From Nocardia ninae NBRC 108245 (GTDB lineage: Bacteria; Actinomycetota; Actinomycetes; Mycobacteriales; Mycobacteriaceae): a stretch of DNA of 64,000 nucleotides. The DNA lies in the NCBI RefSeq assembly GCF_007990755.1, contig NZ_BJXA01000037.1, positions 16,961-80,960 on the forward strand, given 5' to 3'. Shown in pieces: positions 35,780 to 43,738 of the stretch. The notes under the pieces were generated by a model. That model did no database searches, was not told the DNA's origin, and was given only the letters and a program-made list of their open reading frames with translations. The translations under genes were made by a program, and so were the position numbers. Numbering within the stretch: position 1 is the first letter of the stretch; each line of letters begins with the position of its first letter.

Positions 35780-36513
35780 CAGGCCGACCTGCCGGAGATG
35801 AACCCGCCGTCGACGGGGAGGATGTGGCCGGTGGTGAACTCGGCGTCGGCGAGATACAAGACGGCGGCGGTTGTTTCGGATACCTCACCGATGCGGTTCA
35901 GCAAAGCTAGTCGGCCGGAGGAGGTTTCGTCGCCGGCGCCGAACAGTGGGGTGCGGATGATGCCGGCGGCGACGGCGTTGACGCGGATCCCGTCAGCTGC
36001 GAGTTCTGCGGCGAGACTGGTGGTCAGCGCATGTACACCGCCCTTGCTGACCAGTGCCGCGGAGGCGGGTAGCCCGGCGAGTGCGTGGTCGACCAGCACC
36101 GTGCCGATGTTCACGATGCTGCCGCCGGTCGCCTGCCGCTGCAGCTGACGCACCACCGCCTGCGTCGTGAAGTAGGTGCCCTTCAGGTTGCCGTTCACGA
36201 AGCTGTCGAGGTCCGCCTCGGTGACGTCCACGAACGGTTTGGCGCCGAAGATGCCCGCGCTGTTCACCAGCACCTGCACCCCGCCGAACCGATCGACGGC
36301 GGTCCGTACCAGCTCGGAACCCGTTGCGGGAGAGCCGATATCGCCCGCGAAGGTAGCGATCTGCTCAGGTGCGCCGAGCTTCGCGGCCACGTCGGCAAGC
36401 TTGCCGGGGTCGCGGCCATTGAGCACCACGTTGTCCCCGCGCGCCACGAACGCGCGGGCGACATCGCGCCCGATCCCACTGGAGGATCCGGTCACGATCA
36501 CCGTTTTCGACAT
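35779..36513 (-). CDS. SDR-family oxidoreductase lacking the catalytic Tyr
   Basis: A 244-residue SDR with an intact NAD(P)-binding TGSSSGIG and NSAGIFG. At the active-site position it reads SAALVSKGG, so Lys is present but the Tyr four residues before it is Ala. It may be a divergent subfamily rather than a dead enzyme. It starts at ATG 36513, is coupled to the tautomerase gene and has a perfect 12-bp palindrome about 20 bases upstream that recurs before the TetR gene next to it. Confidence 0.85.
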   Translation of the reverse strand: MSKTVIVTGSSSGIGRDVARAFVARGDNVVLNGRDPGKLADVAAKLGAPEQIATFAGDIGSPATGSELVRTAVDRFGGVQVLVNSAGIFGAKPFVDVTEADLDSFVNGNLKGTYFTTQAVVRQLQRQATGGSIVNIGTVLVDHALAGLPASAALVSKGGVHALTTSLAAELAADGIRVNAVAAGIIRTPLFGAGDETSSGRLALLNRIGEVSETTAAVLYLADAEFTTGHILPVDGGFISGRSA

Positions 36514-36533
36514 GTTCTCCCTCTTCCTTGAAT

Positions 36534-36545
36534 ACGACCGGTCGT
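36534..36545. promoter_or_regulatory. Operator of the SDR-tautomerase operon
   Basis: The perfect palindrome ACGACCGGTCGT lies 21 bases before the SDR start. The same 12 bases, with flanking AT on the left and CT on the right, occur at 37204-37215 before the TetR gene. These are probably binding sites of that TetR protein. Confidence 0.7.
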
Positions 36546-36601
36546 CTTGGAATGCGTATGCATCACGACCCTCGAATTACAACTCTGATGAATGCCCTGG
36601 T

Positions 36602-37192
36602 TCAGGGCCGAAAATAGTCGTCCAGCAGACGATCCAAACACTTCTGCAGCGGTTCCAGCGTCCGATCGATCTTCATCCGGATCACCGCCCCCTCCCACGA
36701 TTCCAGCAGCAGGTCAGCCAGATCGGTCGCGTCGATATCGCTCCGAATCATCCCCAGCCCCTGCGCTTCTCGCAGCTGCTCAGCCACCCGATCCCGCCAA
36801 GCCCCCCAAGCCTGCGACAACGACTCCCGAAGCAGCTCACTACCTTCCAGCTCCCCGCCCAGATTCGCGATCAAACACCCCCCGGTGAACTCCGCCTCGA
36901 CGAACTCCTCCATCAACCGTCCGAAAAACGCCCGCAACCCACTCACCGGATCCGCCGCCGCCCCGAACGCCGCACTCAAATTCCGCTGCACACACAGCGA
37001 ATGATGCTCGATCACCGCCCGCCCAAAACTCTCCTTGCTGTCGAAGTAGTTATAAAACGACCCCTTAGGCACCCCCACCTTGTCCAAAACCTGCTTGATC
37101 CCCGTCCCGTGATACCCACTGGCCAAAAACCCAGCCGCCCCCTCCTCCACCAAAAGCTGCCGAGTATCCCCACTCCGTCGCGGTCGCGCCAT
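36602..37192 (-). CDS. TetR/AcrR-family regulator of the SDR-tautomerase operon
   Basis: A 196-residue TetR protein. The DNA-binding part contains GFLASGYHGTGIKQVLDKVGVPKGSFYNYFDSKE in the first 55 residues, as in TetR regulators with the TetR_C_16/YcdC-like ligand domain that often control reductases for electrophiles. The conserved CLIANLGGEL motif (Cys in position to react with quinones or aldehydes) supports an electrophile sensor, as inferred for AcuR/NemR relatives. It probably represses itself and the operon downstream through the ACGACCGGTCGT palindromes. Start ATG 37192 is followed by MARPRRSGDTR. Confidence 0.85.
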   Translation of the reverse strand: MARPRRSGDTRQLLVEEGAAGFLASGYHGTGIKQVLDKVGVPKGSFYNYFDSKESFGRAVIEHHSLCVQRNLSAAFGAAADPVSGLRAFFGRLMEEFVEAEFTGGCLIANLGGELEGSELLRESLSQAWGAWRDRVAEQLREAQGLGMIRSDIDATDLADLLLESWEGAVIRMKIDRTLEPLQKCLDRLLDDYFRP

Positions 37193-37203
37193 ACCCCGAA
37201 TAT

Positions 37204-37215
37204 ACGACCGGTCGT
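37204..37215. promoter_or_regulatory. Autoregulatory operator of the TetR gene
   Basis: ACGACCGGTCGT is repeated here exactly as at 36534, 12 bases upstream of the TetR start codon. It would block transcription of the repressor gene. Confidence 0.7.
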
Positions 37216-37266
37216 CTACTAACGCAACCTCGGCCGGACGCCCTCCCGAGCTGGACAAGTGATCAC

Positions 37267-37317
37267 GGGGAACTGATGCAGGCAACGGCCGAGAGCTCAC
37301 CTACACCAGTTCCCCCT
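37267..37317. repeat. Left inverted repeat flanking the DUF559 gene
   Basis: GGGGAACTGATG (37267-37278) and CACCAGTTCCCC (37304-37315) form an imperfect inverted repeat with one mismatch. The motif GGGGAACTG-TG recurs in the perfect hairpin behind the DUF559 gene at 38227. Confidence 0.6.
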
Positions 37318-37355
37318 CGATCAACCATGTCGGTGGAGAGGGGGATAGTTCGGGC

Positions 37356-38342
37356 ATGGGGGTCTTGGATGAGCCGTTTCCGGGGTCTTGGGCGAGGGCA
37401 GCCGGGTTGGTGACCCGATGGGAACTTCAGCACAACTTCGTGCGAGTGTTCCCTGACGTCTACCTGCCCAAGGGATGCACGCTCGACGCGCAGAAGCGCG
37501 CACGCGCTGCAGCGCACTGGGCCAAGGGCGCCGGAGTGCTGATCGGGTTCTCGGCGGCCGCTTTGCACGGCACCCGCTGGCTGGATCCTGACCAACCCGC
37601 AGAGATCGCACGGACGGCGCACTGTAAGCCGCCCTGCGGAATTCGCGCCGTGCGCGCCACCATCGAGCCGGCCGAATACTGCGAAGTCGACGGATTCCGG
37701 GTGACGACACCCGCTCGAACCGCGTTCGACCTCGGCCGGCGGTTGCCCCGCGATCAGGCCGTACCGCTCCTGGACGCATTGAGCTCGGCCACCGGCCTGA
37801 ATCCGCTGGAAGTCGCGGCGTTGGCTCGCGACCATCCCGGCGCACGTGGCGTCGCGCGGCTGTCGAAGATCCTTCCGTTGATCGATGCAGGCGCCGAATC
37901 ACCTCAGGAATCACACACCAGACTCCTGCTGATCGATAGCGGATTAGCCGCACCCAGTACCCAACTCGTGGTCCGCGACCGCTGCGGCGCGTTCATCGCC
38001 CGTGTCGATATGGGGTGGGAAAAATGGCGCGTCGCCGTCGAATACGACGGTGCCCACCATTGGACCGACCCAGCCCAGCGCACAAAGGACATCGACAGGT
38101 TCGCAACCCTGGAAGCACTGGGCTGGCGCGTGGTCCGCGTCAACGCAACCCTCCTCCACCACCGCCCCCACGTAGTCCTCGACCGAGTCCGCGCCGCCCT
38201 CCTCGATCAGGGCTGGACGAATGATCAGGGGGAACTGGTGTCGGCGCACTCTCGCGATATGCCGACACCAGTTCCCCCTCACCGACGAAATGGGCGGGGG
38301 CGAGCACACTTGGCGGCGGACACAGGTAGACCGCGTGCTTAG
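37356..38342 (+). CDS. DUF559/Vsr-like endonuclease-fold protein (AbiEi-like N-terminus)
   Basis: A 328-residue protein. The C-terminal part has VAVEYDGAHHWTDPAQRTKD and LEALGWRVVRVNATLL, which is the DUF559 pattern of a PD-(D/E)xK nuclease fold. The N-terminal half (RAAGLVTRWELQHN..VFPDVYLP, GVLIGFSAAALHGTRWLD) resembles the sensor/antitoxin-type AbiEi proteins common in Nocardia and Mycobacterium. The last 40 residues run through a perfect inverted repeat (38227-38279) and may be a result of insertion or of readthrough. It is flanked on both sides by the same repeat motif. Function in DNA defence is plausible but unproved. Confidence 0.75.
   Translation: MGVLDEPFPGSWARAAGLVTRWELQHNFVRVFPDVYLPKGCTLDAQKRARAAAHWAKGAGVLIGFSAAALHGTRWLDPDQPAEIARTAHCKPPCGIRAVRATIEPAEYCEVDGFRVTTPARTAFDLGRRLPRDQAVPLLDALSSATGLNPLEVAALARDHPGARGVARLSKILPLIDAGAESPQESHTRLLLIDSGLAAPSTQLVVRDRCGAFIARVDMGWEKWRVAVEYDGAHHWTDPAQRTKDIDRFATLEALGWRVVRVNATLLHHRPHVVLDRVRAALLDQGWTNDQGELVSAHSRDMPTPVPPHRRNGRGRAHLAADTGRPRA
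38227..38279. repeat. Right inverted repeat within/after the DUF559 gene
   Basis: AGGGGGAACTGGTGTCGGC (38227-38245) pairs perfectly with the reverse complement at 38261-38279 around a 15-base loop. The 19-bp stem overlaps the 3' end of the DUF559 frame. It shares GGGGAACTG-TG with the repeat left of the gene. Confidence 0.75.
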
Positions 38343-38387
38343 GTTCCGTACCGACGGCAACGTTGGGTGTGATTTGGGATTGACCTT

Positions 38388-38849
38388 CTATAGATGACGC
38401 CGCCATTCGAGGCAGTGGGCTGCGAATTGGGTTAGGTGGGTGGTGGCGAAGGGTTGGGGGTGCCAATCATCTTGGGCGACAGTGGATGTCCAGATGTAGG
38501 TCCAGACCGGGGCGGTGGAGTCGGCTAATCGGATTGTGCGGAGGTCGTATTCGGGGTCTTCGAAGGCGTCGAGGATTTCCCACTCCGCTGCGGTGAGACC
38601 GCTGAGTACGGTGCCGTGGGCGAGGCCGTTCGGTGCGGGGACCAGGCCGGGATATAGGCGGTCGGTGAGGGTTGCGACGCGCCAGCCTGGTGCGGTGGCG
38701 GGTTGCAGTCGTGGGACGCGACCGATCAGGACCTCCAGTACCTCTGGAAATTGGAGCGTTCCGTACACGAACAATGCGTGCCGATGTCCAGCGTGTTCAG
38801 CAAGCCGGCTGGCATTTGGTGGTAACGAGTCCATCCGCATCCCTCTCAT
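38388..38849 (-). CDS. Gamma-glutamylcyclotransferase-like (AIG2/GGCT) protein
   Basis: A protein of up to 153 residues with the GGCT motif FVYGTLQFPEVL near the N-terminus and GHVLSGL-like strand followed by LDAFEDPEYDL, where the Glu in DAFED is the expected catalytic acid. Bacterial members act on gamma-glutamyl amines or are uncharacterised. Start ATG may be 38849 or 38834. It stands alone between the DUF559 gene (convergent) and a 19-bp tandem repeat. Substrate unknown. Confidence 0.75.
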   Translation of the reverse strand: MRGMRMDSLPPNASRLAEHAGHRHALFVYGTLQFPEVLEVLIGRVPRLQPATAPGWRVATLTDRLYPGLVPAPNGLAHGTVLSGLTAAEWEILDAFEDPEYDLRTIRLADSTAPVWTYIWTSTVAQDDWHPQPFATTHLTQFAAHCLEWRRHL

Positions 38850-38883
38850 ATCCGCGACATCCAGCTCACTGTGCGTGTCCGTC

Positions 38884-39011
38884 GTAGGTCGCGGGCGCCC
38901 CTCCTGGTTCAGAGCCGCACCCTAAGTCGCAGCCGCCCTGCTAAGTCCCAGCCGCCCTCCTAAGTCGCAGCCGCCCTCCAGGTCTCAGCCGGGCCTCCTA
39001 GGTCGGGGGCG
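38884..39011. repeat. 19-bp tandem repeat tract
   Basis: The unit CTAAGTCGCAGCCGCCCTC occurs at 38922, 38941, 38960 (one or two changes) and degenerates at 38979 and 38998. Two weaker copies precede it from 38884. It lies in the gap between the GGCT gene promoter and the end of oxyR. No function known. Confidence 0.7.
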
Positions 39012-39074
39012 AATTCGCATATTGCCACCCAGCCACCAGCTTCGAAACCGACTGCTGCCGAACACCTTCGAACC

Positions 39075-39983
39075 TTACGACGGCCGCATCGTCCGAATGA
39101 TGGCGGCAAGGTATTCATAGTCTTCCGCGCGAGCAGTCGAAGTGCGATATGCGAGGCCAATGGTGCGTCCGGGGGCAGGGGTAGCGAAGTGGGCGGTGCC
39201 GAGGGTGCCGCGGGCGGTTTCGGAGGCGACGGCCATCTCCGGGATGAGGGTAACGCCGAGACCGCCTGCGACACACTGCACTACGGTCGCCAAGGAAGCG
39301 GCGCGGGTATCGCCAACTGCGGCCGGGTGGACTTCGGCGGAGCGGCACAGGTCGAGGGCTTGGTCGCGCAGGCAGTGGCCCTCGTCGAGCAGCAGCAGGG
39401 GCAGCGAGTCGAGGACGGCGGGGGCCAGGTCGGTGCGGCCGGCCAGTTCGTGACCGCGCGGCGTCACCAGCACGAACTCCTCCGTGTACAACGGGATCTC
39501 GATCAACCCGGGAATGTCGGTCGGCAGCGCGAGCAGCGCGACGTCGAGCACGCCGGTGCGCAGCCCGTCCAACAGCCGCGCGGTCTGGTCCTCGATCACC
39601 TGCGGATGCAACGCGGGCAACTTCTTCTGCAACTCGGGCAAAAGGGCGGGCAGCACATATGGGGCAACTGTCGGAATTATCCCCATTCGCAGTGTGCCGC
39701 CGAGACCGTCGCCGGTCGCCGACGCGACGAAACGATCGGCCGCCTCGAGCGTCGCCATCGCCTTGGGCAGCAACCGCATGCCCGCGGCGGTGACGAGCAC
39801 CCGCCGCGTACTGCGCTCGATCAGTTGGAGTCCGAGCCCGTGTTCAAGTGCCGCGAGCGCCTGCGATAGCGTGGGCTGGCTCACACTGAGCCGCGCTGCG
39901 GCAGTGCCGAAATGGCGATATTCCGCGACCGCCACGAACGCACGCAGCTGTGACAGGGTCGGCTGATAAGTCTGATCGGTCAC
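39075..39983 (-). CDS. oxyR: Hydrogen peroxide-inducible regulator OxyR (LysR family)
   Basis: A 302-residue LysR regulator. The N-terminal winged helix ([36 protein letters not shown]) is intact. The redox cysteines are C204 and C213 in [14 protein letters not shown], exactly the OxyR pattern of reversible disulfide formation. It is divergent from ahpC-ahpD, as in mycobacteria and Streptomyces. In M. tuberculosis oxyR is broken; here it looks complete. GTG at 39983 is the start ([16 protein letters not shown]). Confidence 0.93.
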   Translation of the reverse strand: MTDQTYQPTLSQLRAFVAVAEYRHFGTAAARLSVSQPTLSQALAALEHGLGLQLIERSTRRVLVTAAGMRLLPKAMATLEAADRFVASATGDGLGGTLRMGIIPTVAPYVLPALLPELQKKLPALHPQVIEDQTARLLDGLRTGVLDVALLALPTDIPGLIEIPLYTEEFVLVTPRGHELAGRTDLAPAVLDSLPLLLLDEGHCLRDQALDLCRSAEVHPAAVGDTRAASLATVVQCVAGGLGVTLIPEMAVASETARGTLGTAHFATPAPGRTIGLAYRTSTARAEDYEYLAAIIRTMRPS

Positions 39984-39987
39984 GGCT

Positions 39988-40007
39988 ATCAGTGTAGTGC
40001 GACTGAT
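39988..40007. promoter_or_regulatory. Candidate OxyR binding site in the oxyR-ahpC gap
   Basis: ATCAG (39988-39992), 10 bases, CTGAT (40003-40007) forms a LysR-type dyad (T-N11-A core) in the divergent promoter region, 4 bases upstream of the oxyR start. It suits autoregulation and ahpC activation. Confidence 0.5.
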
Positions 40008-40106
40008 CACCTTTACCTTTCATCGGCCCGTCGGGCAAGATCGAAAGGGAGCTTTTCTGCTTTTCTGCACAGTGCTAGCAAACCCACCAGAACGAGGAGA
40101 TTAGGC

Positions 40107-40694
40107 ATGGCCTTGCTGACCATCGGCGACCAATTCCCGGCATACAACCTCACCGCTGTCATCGGTGGTGATCTGTCCAAGGTCGACGCTCAGCAGCCTG
40201 ACGACTACTTCACCCAGATCACCAGCGACGATCACGCGGGCAAGTGGCGGATCGTCTTCTTCTGGCCCAAGGACTTCACCTTCGTCTGCCCGACCGAGAT
40301 CGCCGCGTTCGGCAAGCTCAACGAGGAGTTCGCGGACCGCGACGCGCAGGTGCTCGGCGCCTCGGTCGACAACGAGTTCGTGCACTTCCAGTGGCGCGCC
40401 CAGCACGAGGATCTGAAGACCCTGCCGTTCCCGATCCTGTCCGACCTCAAGCGCGAATTGGCCGCTGCCACCGGCGTTCTCAATGCCGACGGCGTTGCCG
40501 ACCGAGCCACCTTCATCGTCGACCCGAACAACGAGGTGCAGTTCGTCTCGGTCACCGCGGGTTCGGTCGGCCGCAATGTCGACGAGGTGCTGCGGGTGCT
40601 CGACGCGCTGCAGTCCGACGAGCTGTGCGCCTGCAACTGGAAGAAGGGCGACCCGACCATCAACGCAGGCGAGCTGCTCGCCGCCAGCGTCTGA
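40107..40694 (+). CDS. ahpC: Alkyl hydroperoxide reductase AhpC (peroxiredoxin)
   Basis: A 195-residue peroxiredoxin. The peroxidatic Cys is C61 in DFTFVCPTE, and C174/C176 in CACNW are the resolving cysteines of the mycobacterial three-cysteine type. It reduces hydroperoxides and receives electrons from AhpD, encoded 88 bases downstream. ATG at 40107 follows GAGGAGATTAGGC. It is controlled by the divergent OxyR gene. Confidence 0.97.
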   Translation: MALLTIGDQFPAYNLTAVIGGDLSKVDAQQPDDYFTQITSDDHAGKWRIVFFWPKDFTFVCPTEIAAFGKLNEEFADRDAQVLGASVDNEFVHFQWRAQHEDLKTLPFPILSDLKRELAAATGVLNADGVADRATFIVDPNNEVQFVSVTAGSVGRNVDEVLRVLDALQSDELCACNWKKGDPTINAGELLAASV

Positions 40695-40781
40695 GTCGAG
40701 TCGCAACGCACGATCCATGTACAAAATCCCCTGCACTGTTCCCCGTTCCCGCGGGGATGATCCGAACCGAGGAAGCAACGT

Positions 40782-41321
40782 ATGAGCATTGAGAACCTGA
40801 AGAACTCCCTCCCCGAGTACGCCAAGGACCTCAAGCTCAATCTGTCCTCGCTGGCCCGCACCACGGTGCTGAACGAGCAGCAGCTGTGGGGCACGCTGCT
40901 GGCGTCGGCGGCCGCGACCCAATCGGCGACCACACTGCGTGAGATCGCCGAGGAGGCCGCGGATGTGCTGTCCGAGCAGGCGTACAACGCCGCGCTCGGC
41001 GCCGCCTCGATCATGGGCATGAACAATGTGTTCTACCGGGGCAAGGCGTTCCTGGGTGGCCGCTACGACGACCTGCGGGCCGGTCTGCGCATGCAGATCA
41101 TCGGTAGCCCGGGGGTCGACAAGGCCGACTTCGAGCTGTGGTCGTTCGCGGTCTCGTCGATCAACGGCTGCCAGCATTGCCTGGAGGCGCACGAGCACAC
41201 GCTGCGTGAGGCGGGCGTGTCTCGTGAGGTGATCTTCGAGTCGCTGCGCGCGGCCGCGATCGTCGCCGGTGTCGGCCAGGCGGTGCAGTCGACCGAAACG
41301 CTTGCCGCCGCCACGGTCTGA
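40782..41321 (+). CDS. ahpD: Alkyl hydroperoxide reductase AhpD
   Basis: A 179-residue AhpD. The reactive pair is C130/C133 in [12 protein letters not shown], with Glu and His of the proton relay nearby. It accepts electrons from the dihydrolipoamide system and reduces AhpC. The gene is in the ahpC operon and is followed by a strong terminator. Size and sequence fit the M. tuberculosis protein. Confidence 0.96.
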   Translation: MSIENLKNSLPEYAKDLKLNLSSLARTTVLNEQQLWGTLLASAAATQSATTLREIAEEAADVLSEQAYNAALGAASIMGMNNVFYRGKAFLGGRYDDLRAGLRMQIIGSPGVDKADFELWSFAVSSINGCQHCLEAHEHTLREAGVSREVIFESLRAAAIVAGVGQAVQSTETLAAATV

Positions 41322-41332
41322 GCACTCGATCC

Positions 41333-41376
41333 GAGGCCGCCGACGGTTCATCCAATGAACCGTCGGCGGCCTCTTT
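41333..41376 (+). terminator. Intrinsic terminator after ahpD
   Basis: An 18-bp perfect stem (arms 41333-41350 and 41356-41373, starting GAGGCCGCCGACGG) with a TCCAA loop is followed by TTT. It starts 12 bases after the ahpD stop and is the most classical terminator in the window. Confidence 0.9.
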
Positions 41377-41467
41377 CGTCTGGCCGACCTGCGACGACGG
41401 CGCAATGAACGGCCGGTGTGGGCTACGCGACAGCTCAGTGTCGGACCGGACTAGTAGGGTCGAAAAC

Positions 41468-42142
41468 ATGGGCACACAGGTTGACGTGGTGCGGGTGTTC
41501 ACCGACGCCGCCGGACGATTCGGCAACGAGCTGGGCATCGCGCGGGCAGCGGACGTGGCCGAAGCCGATCGGCAGGCCCTCGCGGCCAAAGCGGGCTACA
41601 GCGAGACCGTCGTGGTGGAGGACCCGGTCGACGAGGTCGCCCGGGTTCGGATCTACACCCCGGCTGTGGAACTTCCGTTCGCCGGCCACCCCTCGGTGGG
41701 CACCGCCTGGTGGTTCGCGGAACGCGGCGTACCCGTACGCCGGCTCAGCGTGCCCGCGGGCCCAGTGGCGGTCGAGCTGACCGAGGGCCTCACCTGGATC
41801 ACCGCCCGCGGCGAATGGGCGCCCGACTTCACCTTCCACCAGATCGCCGACCTCGACGAACTGGCGAACCTGCGCCCCGACGACTTCACCGGCGGCCCGC
41901 ACTATTTCTGGGCCTGGACCGACGAGAACCGCGGCGCCCTCCGCTCACGAATGTTCGCCCCCACCTTGGGAATTGCCGAAGACGAGGCAACCGGTGCCGC
42001 CGCCGTCGCCATCACCGCGCTGCTGCGCCGCGGCCTGGTCATCACCCAGGGCAAGGGATCTCAACTGTTCACCGCCTGGGACTCCGATGGTTGGGTTCGC
42101 CTGGGTGGACGCGTAGTCGCCGACCAGTCCGTGGAGATCTGA
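41468..42142 (+). CDS. PhzF family isomerase-like protein
   Basis: A 224-residue PhzF-fold protein. It has the typical start VDVVRVFTDAAGRFGNELGIA, the catalytic Glu in YSETVVV (the family's E-T motif), FAGHPSVGTAWW, and the second-half copy DEATGAAAVAITALL. It is shorter than most PhzF proteins (about 260-300), with the middle reduced. Substrate is not known; phenazine genes are absent nearby. ATG at 41468 follows the ahpCD terminator by about 90 bases. Confidence 0.82.
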   Translation: MGTQVDVVRVFTDAAGRFGNELGIARAADVAEADRQALAAKAGYSETVVVEDPVDEVARVRIYTPAVELPFAGHPSVGTAWWFAERGVPVRRLSVPAGPVAVELTEGLTWITARGEWAPDFTFHQIADLDELANLRPDDFTGGPHYFWAWTDENRGALRSRMFAPTLGIAEDEATGAAAVAITALLRRGLVITQGKGSQLFTAWDSDGWVRLGGRVVADQSVEI

Positions 42143-42203
42143 CCGCATAACCTCTTAGCAGGCCGGAATCATTTGCGGCACAGTCGCATCCAGGTCGCCA
42201 CCC

Positions 42204-42932
42204 TCAGACCAACGGCACACCGGCGATCGGCGGACTGGTCGGCGCCGCCGATCCGCCGGAGGGTTCGACGCTGACTGCCAGCGTCTCCCCGGGATCGAAG
42301 GTCGTCACGAATGGCTTTGCCGTCGAGGGCAATTCGACGAGCACCCCCGCCGACCGCGGCCGCGGCCGTTCACCGACGGGCACCAACCACACCTGGTAGA
42401 CCCGTCCGGACGGCGGCTCGGCCACTCCGGTGAACGCGACGACCGCGAGTCGCTGCTGGGCGGAGAACTCCACCATGACCGTGCCGCCGCCGGCCACCGG
42501 TTTCGTCAGCGTGCGCGAGTCCGGCTGCCGATGTATCCGCTCCGCGGTCGGTACACCGTCGGGCGGGCTACCGATCCGGTCGGCGATCACGCTGCCACCG
42601 ATCACCAGACAGGCCGCCGCGGCCACCGGCACCACCCAGCGCATGCGCCGCTGCCAGGCGGACGGAAGCCTGGCGCGCCCGTCGTCGGGCAGTGCCGCCA
42701 GAATCCGCGCCTCCAGTTCCGGTGGCGGGGCCTGGGCGTCGAGTGCGGCCACCTGCGCCATCACCTCGCGCAACCGCCGCACCGTGTCCGAGAATTCTTG
42801 CCGCACAGCGGGATCGGCGGCCGCCAGCCGCTCCTCGATGCGCCGGCGTTCGATCTCGCCGACGGCGTCCAACGCGCACGGGTACGCCAGGTCGAGCAGT
42901 TCCGCGTCCGATCGTGGCGGGTTATCGGCCAT
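42204..42932 (-). CDS. RskA-family anti-sigma factor
   Basis: A 242-residue membrane anti-sigma factor. Residues 1-90 form the cytosolic sigma-binding domain (LLDLAYPCALDAVGEIERRRIEERL). One transmembrane helix follows (VVPVAAAACLVIGGSVIA), and the extracellular RskA domain contains ERIHRQPDSRTL, SAQQRLAVVAFTGV and YQVWLVPVGERPRPRSAGVL. Its start overlaps the 3' end of the sigma factor gene by 11 bases, so the two are coupled. Regulation is expected by regulated proteolysis. Confidence 0.9.
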   Translation of the reverse strand: MADNPPRSDAELLDLAYPCALDAVGEIERRRIEERLAAADPAVRQEFSDTVRRLREVMAQVAALDAQAPPPELEARILAALPDDGRARLPSAWQRRMRWVVPVAAAACLVIGGSVIADRIGSPPDGVPTAERIHRQPDSRTLTKPVAGGGTVMVEFSAQQRLAVVAFTGVAEPPSGRVYQVWLVPVGERPRPRSAGVLVELPSTAKPFVTTFDPGETLAVSVEPSGGSAAPTSPPIAGVPLV

Positions 42933-43689
42933 CGGCGCATTCTCCGGACAAGCAGCTCTCCAGTCTCTTCAGCCCGTCACGGATGCGGGTTTTGACGGTC
43001 GGCAGCGGCACCGCTAGGTGGTCCGCGACTTCACGGTACGTCCGCCCGGTGTAGTAGGCGAGCGTGATCGCCTCGCGCTGCGTCGCGGTGAGCGCGGCGA
43101 GGCAGCCGAGGACCTCCTGTTCGTCCATGCGCTGCGTCACCGATTCCGCGACGACATCGTGGTCGCGGCCGCCGTGTGAGTGCGCGTAGGCCGATTCCCG
43201 GCCTGCGCAGGCGGCTTCGGCGCGCACCCGGTCGACCGCGCGCCGGTGCGCGAGCATCATGAGCCAGCCGATCGGACTGGCCAGTGCCGACTCGTAGCGA
43301 TCGGCGGTCGACCACACCTGGAGGTACACCTCCTGGCTGACTTCCTCCGCCGCGGCCCGGCTGCGCACGATGCGGGTGGCGAGCCCGAAGACCCGCGGGC
43401 TGGTGAGCCGGTAGAACTCGGTGAAGGCAGCGCGGTCTCCGTCGCCGATCGCGGCGAGCAGTGCGACGAGGGTGCGACCGGACAGCGCCGATCGCTGTCG
43501 GTCGAACGCGATGGGTGTCGGGTATCCACATAACGAGTGCTCGTCCAGTACGAGAGCACCGACCCGGTGCACCGCGGCGAGAACGCGCTCATTACCCGCG
43601 CCTCCCCCACACCCGAGTTTGTCGGGTGCACACCGCACGTCGGCACCTGATTCGTTCGCTACCTCATCGATGACCGAATCTGCCCGCAT
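42922..43689 (-). CDS. ECF RNA polymerase sigma factor (SigK-like)
   Basis: An ECF sigma factor. The sigma2 domain spans AAFTEFYRLTSPRVFGLATRIV..EEVSQEVYLQVWSTADRY and the sigma4 domain QREAITLAYYTGRTYREVADHLAVPLPTVKTRIRDGLKRL. It is closest in type to SigK and pairs with an RskA-like anti-sigma factor directly downstream. The core begins around residue 73 of the longest frame (ATG 43689); the first 70 residues are unusual for SigK and the true start may be further in, for instance the GTG at 43572. Targets unknown. Confidence 0.85.
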   Translation of the reverse strand: MRADSVIDEVANESGADVRCAPDKLGCGGGAGNERVLAAVHRVGALVLDEHSLCGYPTPIAFDRQRSALSGRTLVALLAAIGDGDRAAFTEFYRLTSPRVFGLATRIVRSRAAAEEVSQEVYLQVWSTADRYESALASPIGWLMMLAHRRAVDRVRAEAACAGRESAYAHSHGGRDHDVVAESVTQRMDEQEVLGCLAALTATQREAITLAYYTGRTYREVADHLAVPLPTVKTRIRDGLKRLESCLSGECADGR

Positions 43690-43738
43690 AGACAGGGGTT
43701 CGGTATGGGATGGCGCGCGGATTGGTCTGCAGCACCGG

